From: Megasphaera cerevisiae DSM 20462
GTDB lineage: Bacteria; Bacillota; Negativicutes; Veillonellales; Megasphaeraceae
Direction: 5' to 3'
NCBI RefSeq assembly: GCF_001045675.1
Contig: NZ_LEKT01000001.1
Location: 62,001-126,000, forward strand
DNA length: 64,000 bases
The position numbers and the translations under genes are program-made. Shown here piece after piece: positions 8,169 through 17,236 of this stretch; position 1 is the stretch's first letter, and each line of letters opens with the position of its first letter. The notes under the pieces are model-generated. The model did no database searches, was not told the DNA's origin, and worked only from the letters and a program-made list of their open reading frames with translations.

Positions 8169-10058
8169 GTGTCTCGTACCGTTTCGATAGATCCTATTTT
8201 ACTCAGTAAGGTCAGTAAGCCTGCCCGCTATGTAGGCGGTGAATGGAACAGCATAGTCAAAAATCATGATGATGTTAAGCTGACTGTTGCATATTGTTTT
8301 CCTGATGTGTACGAAGTGGCGATGAGTCATTTGGGGCTGCGTATCCTGTATTCCCTTCTGAATGAGCGTAAGGACATCGCCGCCGAACGTGTGTATGCAC
8401 CTTGGCCGGATATGGAGGAGATTATGAGAAAAGAAAGCTATCCGCTCTTTTCGTTGGAAACCAAGACCCCGGTCATCCATTTTGATATGGTAGGATTTAC
8501 ATTACAATATGAAATGAGTTTCACCAATATATTAAATATGCTTGATTTATCAGGTATTCCCCTGTTTTCCAAAGACAGAGATGAAGATATGCCGATTATC
8601 GCAGCCGGCGGTCCTTGTGCTTATAATGCCGAACCACTGGCTGATTATATTGATATTTTCTTTTTAGGAGAATCGGAGGAGTCGGTATGCCTTTTAGCAG
8701 ATACAATCATTGCATGGAAGGAGCAGGGAAAGCCCGGCGGGAAAAAACAACTTCTGAAGACGCTGGCAGCACAGCAGGGAAATTATGTTCCCGCCTTTTA
8801 CCGTGATGAATATGATGAAGATGGCAACTTTAAGTCGCTTATCCCAATAGAGCCCGAGGCAGGAACACATATCCAAAAATGTGTCATAGCAGATGAAGAA
8901 CATGTTTTTTTTCCTACCAAACCGATCGTTCCCAATATCAATATTATCCATAATCGTGCAGTTTTGGAATTATTTCGTGGCTGCAGCCGCGGCTGTCGTT
9001 TTTGTCAGGCCGGAATGCTGTATCGTCCTATTCGTGAAAAAACACCACAGCGCCTGGTTCAATTGGCTGGAGATATTATCAAAAATTCCGGTTATGACGA
9101 AATTTCACTTATGAGTCTCAGTTCTGCCGATTATTCCTGTCTGCCAGAACTTGTCGATATGCTTATTGAAAAGTTTAAGGGACAAAAGGTCAGTGTCAGT
9201 CTGCCTTCTTTGCGTGTAGATAGCTTTTCTGTCGATGTTGCAAAAAAGGTACAGCAGGTACGTAAAAGCGGCCTTACCTTTGCGCCGGAGGCAGGGACGC
9301 AGCGACTGCGTGACGTCATAAACAAGGGCGTAACAGAAGAAAACCTGCTGGCAGCCTGCGAAAATGCTTTCCGCAACGGCTGGACTACTGTGAAATTATA
9401 TTTTATGATGGGTCTTCCTACAGAAACAGATGCGGATTTGGCAGGTATTGCTGATTTAGCTTATAAGGTATTAAATCTGTATCGGCATATTACAGGTAAA
9501 AATAACGGAAAGGTAACTGTTTCTGTATCAAGCTTTGTACCTAAATCCCATACGGCCTTTCAATGGTTTGGACAGCTCCCAATTGAAGAAATTGAACGTA
9601 AGCAGATTTATATAAAAAACCTCATCCGAGATAAACATATTTCATATCATTATCATGATGCCAAAACCGGACGGTTAGAAGCAGCATTTGCTCGTGGTGA
9701 CCGCCGCATGGGGACGGTCTTGTATGAAGCATGGAAGCTAGGCTGTAAATTTGATGGCTGGACCGAAATGTTCCATTATGATATGTGGCTGCAGGCTTTC
9801 CGGCAGGCGGGCATAAATCCTGATTATTATGCAGCCCGGCAGAGGGATATAGATGAACCTCTTCCGTGGGATCATCTGACGGATGGTGCCACTAAATCTT
9901 TTCTGCAGCGGGAATGGAAAAAAGCGGCGGCAGCAGAACTGACTCATGATTGTCGCCATTTGGAGTGTACTGGCTGCGGCGTATGCCCCAATCTGGGGGT
10001 TCATATTATTGATAATAAGGAGGGCCGTGATCATGGAAAGACTGCGTTTAGCTATTAA
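8169..10058 (+). CDS. B12-binding-domain/radical SAM protein (TIGR03960-type)
   Basis: This is a 629-residue radical SAM protein. An N-terminal cobalamin-binding-like region (FPDVYEVAMSHLGLRILY) is followed by the radical SAM core with CSRGCRFC (C-x3-C-x2-C) and FAPEAGTQRLRDVINKG. A second cysteine cluster lies near the C-terminus (CRHLECTGCGVC). The start is GTG at 8169 with AGGAGG seven bases before. The next gene overlaps its end by 26 bases and is its usual partner; in some bacteria the two are fused. Members of this pair are widespread in Firmicutes next to cell-shape or ribosome genes, but the reaction catalysed is not established. Confidence 0.85.
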   Translation: MSRTVSIDPILLSKVSKPARYVGGEWNSIVKNHDDVKLTVAYCFPDVYEVAMSHLGLRILYSLLNERKDIAAERVYAPWPDMEEIMRKESYPLFSLETKTPVIHFDMVGFTLQYEMSFTNILNMLDLSGIPLFSKDRDEDMPIIAAGGPCAYNAEPLADYIDIFFLGESEESVCLLADTIIAWKEQGKPGGKKQLLKTLAAQQGNYVPAFYRDEYDEDGNFKSLIPIEPEAGTHIQKCVIADEEHVFFPTKPIVPNINIIHNRAVLELFRGCSRGCRFCQAGMLYRPIREKTPQRLVQLAGDIIKNSGYDEISLMSLSSADYSCLPELVDMLIEKFKGQKVSVSLPSLRVDSFSVDVAKKVQQVRKSGLTFAPEAGTQRLRDVINKGVTEENLLAACENAFRNGWTTVKLYFMMGLPTETDADLAGIADLAYKVLNLYRHITGKNNGKVTVSVSSFVPKSHTAFQWFGQLPIEEIERKQIYIKNLIRDKHISYHYHDAKTGRLEAAFARGDRRMGTVLYEAWKLGCKFDGWTEMFHYDMWLQAFRQAGINPDYYAARQRDIDEPLPWDHLTDGATKSFLQREWKKAAAAELTHDCRHLECTGCGVCPNLGVHIIDNKEGRDHGKTAFSY

Positions 10059-10740
10059 AAAAGATGGCGCTCTGCAATTTTTATCGCATCTTGATTTTGC
10101 CCGGACAGTACGGTATATTATCATTAGGGCAGCACTTCCTGTATGCTATTCTGAAGGATTTAATCCACATATGAAAATTAGTTTTGCCTCTGCGCTGGGA
10201 GTAGGAGTTTCTGCCGACATTGAATATATGGATATGGAATTGTCTGAAAAAATTCCGGTACCCAACGTCATTTCTCGGATGAACAGTCAATCTCCTAAAG
10301 GGTTTGCCGCACTGGATGGAAAATATGTCGATGACAAGGCACCAAAATTGATGGCTGTTGCAAATTATTCTATTTATGAATTGACCGGTCCTATAAATGG
10401 TATAACGACTACATCGCAGCTGGAACAGTCTTTGATTGCATTTAACACTGCGGCAGAGGTGACATACGAAAAAATTTCGATTAAGGATAAACATAAAGTT
10501 CGTGTTATTGATATAAAGAAACATGTGATAGAACCAATCACCGGATATATAAAAACGGGAAGGATATTTTTGCATGTTGGTATTTATCAGACGAAGGAGG
10601 GGGCAGTCAAGCCATCTCAAATCTGGCAGGTATTAGAAACACAGTTCAAATTGCCGGCTTATACCGATATGATGCTAGCCCGCCGAACCGGAATATACAT
10701 TCATGAAAACGGGGTAAATCGATCTTTGTTTGAAGTGTAA
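10033..10740 (+). CDS. TIGR03936/DUF2344 radical-SAM-associated protein
   Basis: The 235-residue product matches the DUF2344 family: start ERLRLAIKKDGALQFLSHLDFARTVRYIIIRA, then PVCYSEGFNPHMKISFASALGVGVSADIEYMD. It almost always follows the TIGR03960 radical SAM gene, as here, and probably binds the same substrate. The ATG at 10033 has AAGGAGG nine bases upstream inside the end of the previous gene, giving a 26-nt overlap. A longer in-frame extension upstream lacks a ribosome site. Function is unknown beyond association with the radical SAM partner. Confidence 0.85.
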   Translation: MERLRLAIKKDGALQFLSHLDFARTVRYIIIRAALPVCYSEGFNPHMKISFASALGVGVSADIEYMDMELSEKIPVPNVISRMNSQSPKGFAALDGKYVDDKAPKLMAVANYSIYELTGPINGITTTSQLEQSLIAFNTAAEVTYEKISIKDKHKVRVIDIKKHVIEPITGYIKTGRIFLHVGIYQTKEGAVKPSQIWQVLETQFKLPAYTDMMLARRTGIYIHENGVNRSLFEV

Positions 10741-10762
10741 TTAGAAAGGAGCGAACAGTGAC

Positions 10763-11617
10763 ATGAAAAATCATACAGAACGTATTGTAGTAGCGAAGGT
10801 ACAGGGGGCCCCTACTGTTGACGGAGCCGGAGTTCATTTGGTGCGTGTTTTAGACAATCATACCGTTAAAGCATATGATCCCTTTTTAATGCTGGATTCC
10901 TTCGACAGTAAAAATCCTGCCGATTATACTGCCGGATTTCCCATGCATCCTCATCGCGGAATAGAAACAATTAGTTATGTATATAAAGGAAAAATGATTC
11001 ATACAGACAGTTTGAAAAACGAGGATGCTATTGCCGATGGCGAGGTCCAATGGATGACGGCGGGTTCCGGTATTCTTCATGAAGAGCAAATCCCAGCCGC
11101 AGAAAAAATGTTAGGCGTGCAGCTGTGGCTTAATCTGCCGGCCAGTGATAAAATGGTGCCGCCTATGTATCATAGCATAAAAAATGCCGATATTCAGGAT
11201 ATTCCTATAGAATGCGGAACGCTTCGCTTGTTGGCTGGATCTTATGAGAATCACCAAGGGTATAAAAGCAGATACTTGCCCTTGGATTACTATGATATCC
11301 ACATGCGTCCGAATACCTCTTGTACCATTAAAACAGATAGAAATCGATCTGTTATGCTGTTTACACTGATTGGAGATATTATGGTCGGAACTGAACAGAT
11401 AGCGAAAAAAACAGCTGTAAAGTTGTCCGCCGGTGATTCCGTAACCATCACTAGCAGGGATTGCCCTGCGCAGGTCTTGCTTATGAGTTCTCAGGCCATT
11501 GACGAATCTGTAGCATGGGGCGGCCCGATTGTCATGAATACACAGGAAGAACTGCAAAAAGCTTTTGAAGAACTAAGAAACGGTACCTTTTTGAAGGAAA
11601 AAATGCTTTATAAATAA
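10763..11617 (+). CDS. Pirin family protein
   Basis: Pirins are bicupin, metal-binding proteins; some act as quercetin dioxygenases or redox sensors, but the bacterial role is usually unclear. The 284-residue protein has the N-terminal cupin with the metal ligands in FPMHPHRGIETISYV and later GILHEEQ, and a C-terminal cupin ending in AWGGPIVMNT. The start ATG has AAGGAG 11 bases upstream. It lies 22 bases after the previous gene and may be co-transcribed with it, then ends at a strong hairpin. Confidence 0.88.
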   Translation: MKNHTERIVVAKVQGAPTVDGAGVHLVRVLDNHTVKAYDPFLMLDSFDSKNPADYTAGFPMHPHRGIETISYVYKGKMIHTDSLKNEDAIADGEVQWMTAGSGILHEEQIPAAEKMLGVQLWLNLPASDKMVPPMYHSIKNADIQDIPIECGTLRLLAGSYENHQGYKSRYLPLDYYDIHMRPNTSCTIKTDRNRSVMLFTLIGDIMVGTEQIAKKTAVKLSAGDSVTITSRDCPAQVLLMSSQAIDESVAWGGPIVMNTQEELQKAFEELRNGTFLKEKMLYK

Positions 11618-11673
11618 GAAACTATAAAATAAACATACGGCTAGACCTGTACATGAACCGCTGGTTTGTAAAG

Positions 11674-11718
11674 ATTCCCGTAATCCCTGGCTATGACCGA
11701 GGGATTACGGGAATTTTA
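11674..11718 (+). terminator. Terminator hairpin after pirin gene
   Basis: A perfect 15-bp stem (ATTCCCGTAATCCCT with AGGGATTACGGGAAT) with an 11-nt loop is followed by TTTATTT. It is very stable although the T-tract is interrupted by an A. Confidence 0.82.
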
Positions 11719-11800
11719 TTTGATAACGTATTTTTTTCATTTCTGCCGGGACGTTACATTATTCTGCCTGAGTCAGGGTATAGCACGGGTCGGTCTATTA

Positions 11801-11809
11801 TGTTACAAT
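11801..11809 (+). promoter_or_regulatory. Extended -10 promoter for rng
   Basis: TGTTACAAT fits an extended -10 element 37 nt before the rng start codon and lies downstream of the pirin terminator. No clear -35 was seen. Confidence 0.45.
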
Positions 11810-11845
11810 ACATAATAGATTGAAAGTGAGAGGTGTGGGTAACAG

Positions 11846-13285
11846 ATGAAAACGATTATAGGAAATATCATCCCCGAGGAAACGCGTATTGCCGTTATAG
11901 AAGACGGTCGTCTCCGCGATTTCGCCGTCGAACGAAATGACGAAACACATATTGTTAATCACATCTATAAGGGAGTTATTCAAAATATTCTGCCTGCTTT
12001 ACAGGCCGCCTTTGTTAATATTGGACGAAAAAAAAATGCTTTTTTATACATGGGTGATATTTTCCCCAGAGCGGCCACCAAAGAGGAAATTCAACAGGCT
12101 CATATTTCGGTTGGACAAAGTATTCTGGTTCAAGTCGTAAAGGAAGAACAAAGCACCAAAGGTTCAAAGGTCACCGCTAATGTAAGTTTAGCCGGACGCT
12201 ACACTGTTCTTATGCCGACAGTCGATTATGTCGGCGTCTCCAAAAAAATTCGCAGTGAAGAAGAACGAAACCGCCTGCGCAGTATTGCCGCATCTGTTAA
12301 GCCCGATGGAATGGGGCTTATTATCCGCACCGTTGCCAAGGATATAAATCAAAAAGAACTTATCGCTGATATCCAATATCTTTTAAGAACCTGGGATAGT
12401 ATTCAGCAGCGGTATAAATTGGCTAAAAAACCTAAACTATTGTATCGTGAGGCTGATTTAGTCATGCGCATGGTACGAGACCATTTTACATCAGAAATTC
12501 AAAAAGTTATCGTAGATGATAAGGATGCGTATGACCGTATTTGTCAGGTTTTTACCAACAGCTGCTGGAAAGAGCGTGTTGTTTTTTATGCAGAGGAACA
12601 ACCAATTTTTGAATATTATCAAATAGAAAACAATTTACATCATCTTATGTCACGTCAGGTATCTCTGCCGTCAGGGGGTAACTTGATTTTTGATCATGCA
12701 GAGGCCTTGACTGTCATTGATGTGAACAGCAGTAAATATACAGGAAACAGTACGCTGCAGGACACTATATTTCACGTCAATAAAGAAGCTGCTGTAGAAA
12801 TAGCCCGACAGCTCCGTCTGCGAGATATCGGCGGAATTATTCTTATTGATTTCATCGATATGGCTCAACCGACAAAGCGGGATGAAATTTTGAAAATTTT
12901 GGAAAGGGAGATATCTTCTGACTGTACAAAGACTCGTGTTTTGGGAATGACCGCACTAAATCTGGTAGAAATCACACGTAAAAAGTCTCGCCAGAGCCTC
13001 CACCAGGTGCAGTTTAGCCCTTGTGACGTCTGTGGCGGTTCCGGGTATTTGTACTCTCCTGAAACAGTAGCGATTCAAATTATTCGACGCCTCCGGCATA
13101 TGGTCCGGGCCCGCAACATTAAAGGCGATTTACTTATCAGCGCTCATGCGGACGTTCTGGAAATTTTACAGGAAAAAAAACAACTGGAAGCATTGGAACG
13201 TGAATTGGCTCGTACTCTTCATTTTGAAAATACACAGCATCCTAATAGAGAGGTATTTTCAATTTTATCTTATTCGGAGTCGTAG
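11846..13285 (+). CDS. rng: Ribonuclease G (Rne/Rng family)
   Basis: RNase G/E endonucleases cut single-stranded RNA in rRNA maturation and mRNA decay. The 479-residue protein starts with an S1-like RNA-binding section (GVIQNILPALQAAFVNIGRKKNAFLYMGD). It holds the catalytic segment with the metal-binding aspartate (ALTVIDVNSSKYTG) and the second acidic motif (IILIDFIDM), and ends with the zinc-link cysteines (SPCDVCGGSGY). Length matches RNase G rather than the longer RNase E, which has a scaffold tail. The lipase gene follows after 14 bases, probably in the same transcript. Confidence 0.93.
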   Translation: MKTIIGNIIPEETRIAVIEDGRLRDFAVERNDETHIVNHIYKGVIQNILPALQAAFVNIGRKKNAFLYMGDIFPRAATKEEIQQAHISVGQSILVQVVKEEQSTKGSKVTANVSLAGRYTVLMPTVDYVGVSKKIRSEEERNRLRSIAASVKPDGMGLIIRTVAKDINQKELIADIQYLLRTWDSIQQRYKLAKKPKLLYREADLVMRMVRDHFTSEIQKVIVDDKDAYDRICQVFTNSCWKERVVFYAEEQPIFEYYQIENNLHHLMSRQVSLPSGGNLIFDHAEALTVIDVNSSKYTGNSTLQDTIFHVNKEAAVEIARQLRLRDIGGIILIDFIDMAQPTKRDEILKILEREISSDCTKTRVLGMTALNLVEITRKKSRQSLHQVQFSPCDVCGGSGYLYSPETVAIQIIRRLRHMVRARNIKGDLLISAHADVLEILQEKKQLEALERELARTLHFENTQHPNREVFSILSYSES

Positions 13286-13299
13286 GGCAGGGAGCATAT

Positions 13300-14574
13300 A
13301 TGAAGTGTATCATAAAAAGGGCAGCGCCATGCTGCCTCGTTTTTTTACTTATTATTGTGGTATCGGCTTTTGCCAGTTCACCGGAGCAAGCATTTCGCCA
13401 GAGTGAGAGAGAATATATCTGTTCATGGATATCTTTGGCTTCTTATCCTGATCGGATCGGAACCGTAGCGCAGGATGAATTGCGCCAATATGGGTGGGAT
13501 ATAAAACCCATGACAGAAAAAAATGCTCAGACTGATGCCAAATTCACGCTGGCAGTCAAACAAGATGCTGCAGGAAAAAAGACAACTATCGTTGCCATAT
13601 CCGGTACTTCTTCCATGCAGGACGTAAAATCTGATTTAAATATGCACGCGATTCCTTTCCATGAGGAAGATCAGGGAAGCCAGGCCGTTCCGTTAGTTCA
13701 CGCTGGCTTTAATAAATACGCTAATACGGTTTTAAACCATTCTTATGAAAACAAAACGATACAGGAGGCGCTTCAGGCAACAGTATCCCAAAGCAACAGT
13801 CTTATTCTGACAGGCCATAGTCTGGGTGGGGCCGTTGCAGTACTGATAGGCGCGCGTTTATTGGATAGCGGGCTTCTTCCCAATCAGCTTCAAGTTCTTA
13901 CATTCGGCGCACCTGCAGTAGGTAACAGTGCCTTTAATACTGCCTATGAAAAATCTCTGCAGCTGGATCGTATCGTTATTCAGGGCGATCCGGTAAAAAA
14001 CATATTGCAGGCAGTTTATGGAACTTATGAGCAATTTAATGAAAAAACACAATGGAAGCAGAATAAAAATACACAACGGTTTCATCATGATATGGTTGTT
14101 TATGTTGACGCAGCACTGCGGAATTACTACGATAAAAAGAAAGCTTACGAGGCTTTTCTTGGATACAAGGTACCAATGGATATTATTCCTGAACACACGT
14201 CAAATCTGTATGTTATGCCAGCAACCTTTGAATTAGATAATGCAATTGCATCAGATAAATTTTATATGATCCAGGCGGCAGACGATTATTTGAGATATCA
14301 TATAGGCGGCATAATATTCGGCAAGACAGAGACTGTCCTTTTAGACGACGGTATTCGCCGGGCCCGTCAGGCAAATTGCGATTATGTATTACTTCGCCGC
14401 TACAAAGGTGAACGCATGCGTGATGCAAACTATGATTTCTGCATTTCCTTAGAGGAAGAAATCTATGATGTACAGGGAAATTTTATAACTTCCAGGCAGT
14501 GTATGACTCATACAACGGAAATGACGCCAATCGAGGCAGTTCTTTATGTTACTGCTATGAGCAGCAGAAAATAA
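13300..14574 (+). CDS. Secreted class 3 lipase-like protein
   Basis: The 424-residue protein starts with a signal peptide (basic start, hydrophobic stretch about residues 11-24, ending near AFASS). It has an alpha/beta-hydrolase core of the fungal/class 3 lipase type. The nucleophile elbow is TGHSLGGAVA (Ser about 172), a likely acid is in VIQGDPVKNIL, and a His is in QRFHHDMV. About 150 residues follow the catalytic core and match nothing I recognise. It would act outside the inner membrane on lipids or other esters. AGGGAG seven bases upstream supports the ATG at 13300. It ends at a hairpin shared with the convergent gene. Confidence 0.8.
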   Translation: MKCIIKRAAPCCLVFLLIIVVSAFASSPEQAFRQSEREYICSWISLASYPDRIGTVAQDELRQYGWDIKPMTEKNAQTDAKFTLAVKQDAAGKKTTIVAISGTSSMQDVKSDLNMHAIPFHEEDQGSQAVPLVHAGFNKYANTVLNHSYENKTIQEALQATVSQSNSLILTGHSLGGAVAVLIGARLLDSGLLPNQLQVLTFGAPAVGNSAFNTAYEKSLQLDRIVIQGDPVKNILQAVYGTYEQFNEKTQWKQNKNTQRFHHDMVVYVDAALRNYYDKKKAYEAFLGYKVPMDIIPEHTSNLYVMPATFELDNAIASDKFYMIQAADDYLRYHIGGIIFGKTETVLLDDGIRRARQANCDYVLLRRYKGERMRDANYDFCISLEEEIYDVQGNFITSRQCMTHTTEMTPIEAVLYVTAMSSRK

Positions 14575-14620
14575 GAATAAGGAGAAATGAATCGTTCATT
14601 CATTTCTCCTTATTCTTATT
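14573..14620. terminator. Bidirectional terminator between lipase and SIMPL genes
   Basis: An 18-bp perfect inverted repeat (14573-14590 with 14600-14617) overlaps the lipase stop and is flanked by A-rich and T-rich sides. It can terminate the two convergent genes in both directions. Confidence 0.8.
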
Positions 14621-14631
14621 TTGAAACCGGC

Positions 14632-15345
14632 TTACTGCAAATAGAAGGTCATAGAAACTGTTTCGCTTAGCGTATTGGTTCCCGCTTCTATAGGCGTATT
14701 GGTATCTGCCTTGGCGGCACGAAGCATTGTCATGCCGCTGTAGGCCCGTTCATATGCCGGAGATGCTCCGGAAACATTGATTTCCTTGACCTTGCCAAGT
14801 TGCCCTCCTGCAGCTGCAGCAGCAGTCTCCGCAGTCCGTTTACCGTTGATAATGGCTTCTTTTATCAGATTTTGCTTGATTTGTTCAGAACGTTCGTTTG
14901 TAAAGCGAATGCCATTTACTTTATTGGCTCCTACGGTCCCTGCTTTGGAAATAATCTGGGAAATCATATCAAGATCGGTTACTTTAACCTGCAAATTGTT
15001 GCTGACAGTATAGGATACAATGTCCCGGCCTTTGGAATCATAGTTAGGGGACATATAAAAGCCGGTTGTTTTTATATTATCCTTGCTGAGTCCCATATTT
15101 TGAAGAGAGATCGACAACTGGTTCATCACAAGGTTATTCTGTACACGTGCGGCCTGAGCATCTGATTCTGTACTTTCCATACCAATAGTTACATAGGCGG
15201 TATCTGGTGCCACTTCCTGCTGCGCATATCCAGTCACATTGATGACAGACGGTTCTGAGCCTGCGGCCTGAGAGGGGGCCGAAAATAAAGTTGATGATAC
15301 GAGCAATGCAGCTACAGCGAATGCTTTCATAGATGAATGTTTCAT
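14632..15345 (-). CDS. SIMPL domain (DUF541) exported protein
   Basis: The 237-residue protein has a signal peptide (MKHSSMKAFAVAALLVSS..., cleavage near PSQAAG) and a SIMPL/DUF541 domain: INVTGYAQQEVAPDTAYVTIGMES at the start and TLSETVSMTFYLQ at the end. SIMPL proteins are periplasmic or cell-surface proteins, some linked to oxidative stress or to outer-membrane complexes; the activity is unclear. The ATG has AAGGAGG eight bases upstream on the minus strand. It is a single-gene unit with its own promoter, convergent with the lipase gene. Confidence 0.87.
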   Translation of the reverse strand: MKHSSMKAFAVAALLVSSTLFSAPSQAAGSEPSVINVTGYAQQEVAPDTAYVTIGMESTESDAQAARVQNNLVMNQLSISLQNMGLSKDNIKTTGFYMSPNYDSKGRDIVSYTVSNNLQVKVTDLDMISQIISKAGTVGANKVNGIRFTNERSEQIKQNLIKEAIINGKRTAETAAAAAGGQLGKVKEINVSGASPAYERAYSGMTMLRAAKADTNTPIEAGTNTLSETVSMTFYLQ

Positions 15346-15396
15346 AGTATGACCTCCTTATATGTCATAACATAATATCAATTTAAAGATGTATTT

Positions 15397-15405
15397 ATTA
15401 TAACA
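15397..15405 (-). promoter_or_regulatory. Extended -10 promoter for SIMPL gene
   Basis: On the minus strand the sequence reads TGTTATAAT, a perfect extended -10 box about 50 nt before the SIMPL start codon. No good -35 box is seen. Confidence 0.5.
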
Positions 15406-15596
15406 TTTGTGATCTTTCGAATCCAGTAAAGAAAAAATATATAAAAAAATGTGATAATTTCTATACAGAAGAAGACATAATAATAAAATAACAACTAATG
15501 CAAATCCCTGTTATTTTACGATTTTAACACATGCATATATTACTGTTTTAATGCAATTTAAAGCTATAATAAAAACAAAGTAAGATATATTCCGTA
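15406..15596. other. AT-rich intergenic stretch, no gene
   Basis: This stretch between the divergent SIMPL promoter and the thiC leader is very AT-rich. I see several TATAAT-like words but no reading frame with a ribosome site and no convincing structured RNA. Confidence 0.5.
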
Positions 15597-15625
15597 TTGC
15601 AATCCGGCAATATGTGTACTATAAT
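15597..15625 (+). promoter_or_regulatory. Sigma-70-type promoter for TPP riboswitch and thiC
   Basis: TTGCAA at 15597-15602 and TATAAT at 15620-15625 are separated by exactly 17 bases. Transcription would start near 15632, just before the riboswitch. Confidence 0.8.
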
Positions 15626-15640
15626 ACAAATCAAGATATA

Positions 15641-15726
15641 TGAGCTAGGGGTGCCGTAAGGCTGAGAAAATTTGTTTGAATTTACCCTTGAACCTGATCC
15701 GGATTGTACCGGCGTAGGAAAGCTGA
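15641..15726 (+). ncRNA. TPP (thiamine pyrophosphate) riboswitch
   Basis: The conserved THI-box segments are present in order: GGGGTGCC, GGCTGAGA, ACCCTTGAACCTGATC and ACCGGCGTAGGAA. P1 can form from AGCT at each end. It binds thiamine pyrophosphate and would reduce thiC expression when thiamine is plentiful, most likely by terminating transcription at the hairpin that follows. Confidence 0.95.
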
Positions 15727-15734
15727 ATGGATTT

Positions 15735-15763
15735 AAAAGCTCACCTACGGGGTGAGCTTTTTT
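15735..15763 (+). terminator. Riboswitch-controlled terminator before thiC
   Basis: An 11-bp stem (AAAAGCTCACC with GGTGAGCTTTT), 5-nt loop and run of T stand directly after the TPP aptamer and before the thiC ribosome site, the arrangement of a transcription-attenuating riboswitch. Confidence 0.88.
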
Positions 15764-15802
15764 GTCTGTCCGATTTATTTATGTTTAGGAGGATTTGGAA
15801 TT

Positions 15803-17104
15803 ATGGATTACACAACACAAATGGATGCAGCACGCAAAGGGTTGATTACCCCACAAATGCGTCTTGCTGCAGAAAAAGAAAAAATGCCGGTTGAAGCCTT
15901 GCGTCAATCGATTGCAGACGGCAAGGTCGTCATTCCGGCAAACAAAAAGCATAGCAGCCTGTCGCCAGAAGCTGTCGGACTGAATTGCCGTACAAAGATA
16001 AATGTAAATCTCGGTGTTTCTCCAGAACACAATAATCATGAAGAAGAATTAATGAAGGTACAAAATGCTATTGACATGAAAGCTGAGGCCATCATGGATT
16101 TGAGCAATTTTGGAAAAACGCGTGATTTTCGCCGCAAGCTCGTCGGTATGTCTACTGCTATGATTGGGACAGTTCCCATGTATGATGCAGTCGGTATGTT
16201 GGATAAAGATTTAAAGGATATAACAGTAGATGAATTCTTTTCTGTAGTTGAACAGCATGCCGAAGACGGTGTTGATTTTATGACAATTCATGCCGGCATG
16301 AATCGGGCAACAGCGGGTCGTATTAAACGAAACCCACGTCTTACCAATATTGTATCCCGCGGCGGCTCACTGCTTTTTGCTTGGATGGAAATGAATGATC
16401 AGGAAAATCCTTTTTATGAATACTATGACCGCCTTCTCGATATCTGTGAAACCTATGATGTGACGTTAAGTCTGGGAGATGCCTGCCGTCCCGGCTGTAC
16501 GCATGACGCTACAGATGCTGCACAAATTGAAGAACTGATCACGCTGGGAGAGTTGACAAAACGTGCTTGGAGTCGGAATGTACAGGTCATGATAGAAGGT
16601 CCGGGACATATGGTCCTGACAGAAATTGCTGCCAATATGAAGTTGGAAAAACGCCTGTGCCACAACGCTCCTTTTTATGTGCTCGGGCCTTTGGTTACGG
16701 ATATTGCTCCAGGGTATGATCACATTACCAGTGCCATCGGCGGTGCTATCGCCGGTTCATGCGGAGCTGATTTCTTATGCTATGTTACACCGGCTGAACA
16801 TCTTCGACTACCGGATGTCAATGATGTAAAAGAAGGCATTATTGCGGCGCGTATTGCTGCCCATGCAGCAGATCTCGCCAAAGGCATTCCCGGAGCCCAG
16901 GATTGGGACGACGCCATGAGCAAAGCCCGTGTAAACGTCGATTTTGATACAATGATTTCATTAGCCATTGATCCTGAAAAAGCACGGAGATATTATGAAT
17001 CCAGCAAACCGGAATGTGAAGGCACCTGCACTATGTGCGGTAAAATGTGTCCGGCCCGGACAATGAAGAAAATTCTTGCAGGTGAAGACGTATCCATTCG
17101 TTAA
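15803..17104 (+). CDS. thiC: Phosphomethylpyrimidine synthase ThiC
   Basis: ThiC is the radical SAM enzyme that rearranges aminoimidazole ribotide into hydroxymethylpyrimidine phosphate for thiamine. The 433-residue protein has the family core ([63 protein letters not shown]) and the C-terminal iron-sulfur motif with spacing C-x2-C-x3-C (CTMCGKMC). AGGAGG seven bases before the ATG at 15803 fixes the start; an in-frame earlier codon lies inside the terminator. It is the only thiamine gene in the window and is controlled by the TPP riboswitch. Confidence 0.97.
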   Translation: MDYTTQMDAARKGLITPQMRLAAEKEKMPVEALRQSIADGKVVIPANKKHSSLSPEAVGLNCRTKINVNLGVSPEHNNHEEELMKVQNAIDMKAEAIMDLSNFGKTRDFRRKLVGMSTAMIGTVPMYDAVGMLDKDLKDITVDEFFSVVEQHAEDGVDFMTIHAGMNRATAGRIKRNPRLTNIVSRGGSLLFAWMEMNDQENPFYEYYDRLLDICETYDVTLSLGDACRPGCTHDATDAAQIEELITLGELTKRAWSRNVQVMIEGPGHMVLTEIAANMKLEKRLCHNAPFYVLGPLVTDIAPGYDHITSAIGGAIAGSCGADFLCYVTPAEHLRLPDVNDVKEGIIAARIAAHAADLAKGIPGAQDWDDAMSKARVNVDFDTMISLAIDPEKARRYYESSKPECEGTCTMCGKMCPARTMKKILAGEDVSIR

Positions 17105-17148
17105 AGGGCTATACTGTCTGCATTTGACTAATATTGGTCAAATAAAAC

Positions 17149-17196
17149 AAGCACGATTTTTCATCCTTGTCAAGCGAAAAATCGTGCTTTGTTTTT
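17149..17196 (+). terminator. Terminator after thiC
   Basis: A 14-bp stem (AAGCACGATTTTTC at 17149-17162 with GAAAAATCGTGCTT at 17176-17189) is followed by TGTTTTT. It may also serve the convergent ppx gene. Confidence 0.85.
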
Positions 17197-17236
17197 GCTA
17201 TTTATTATTGATACTTTTGATCAATTACTCTTCCAG

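Noticed and set aside
10081-10620. 179-codon minus-strand frame inside the DUF2344 gene
   Set aside because: The plus-strand gene is clearly coding; the antisense frame has unlikely composition and no start signal.
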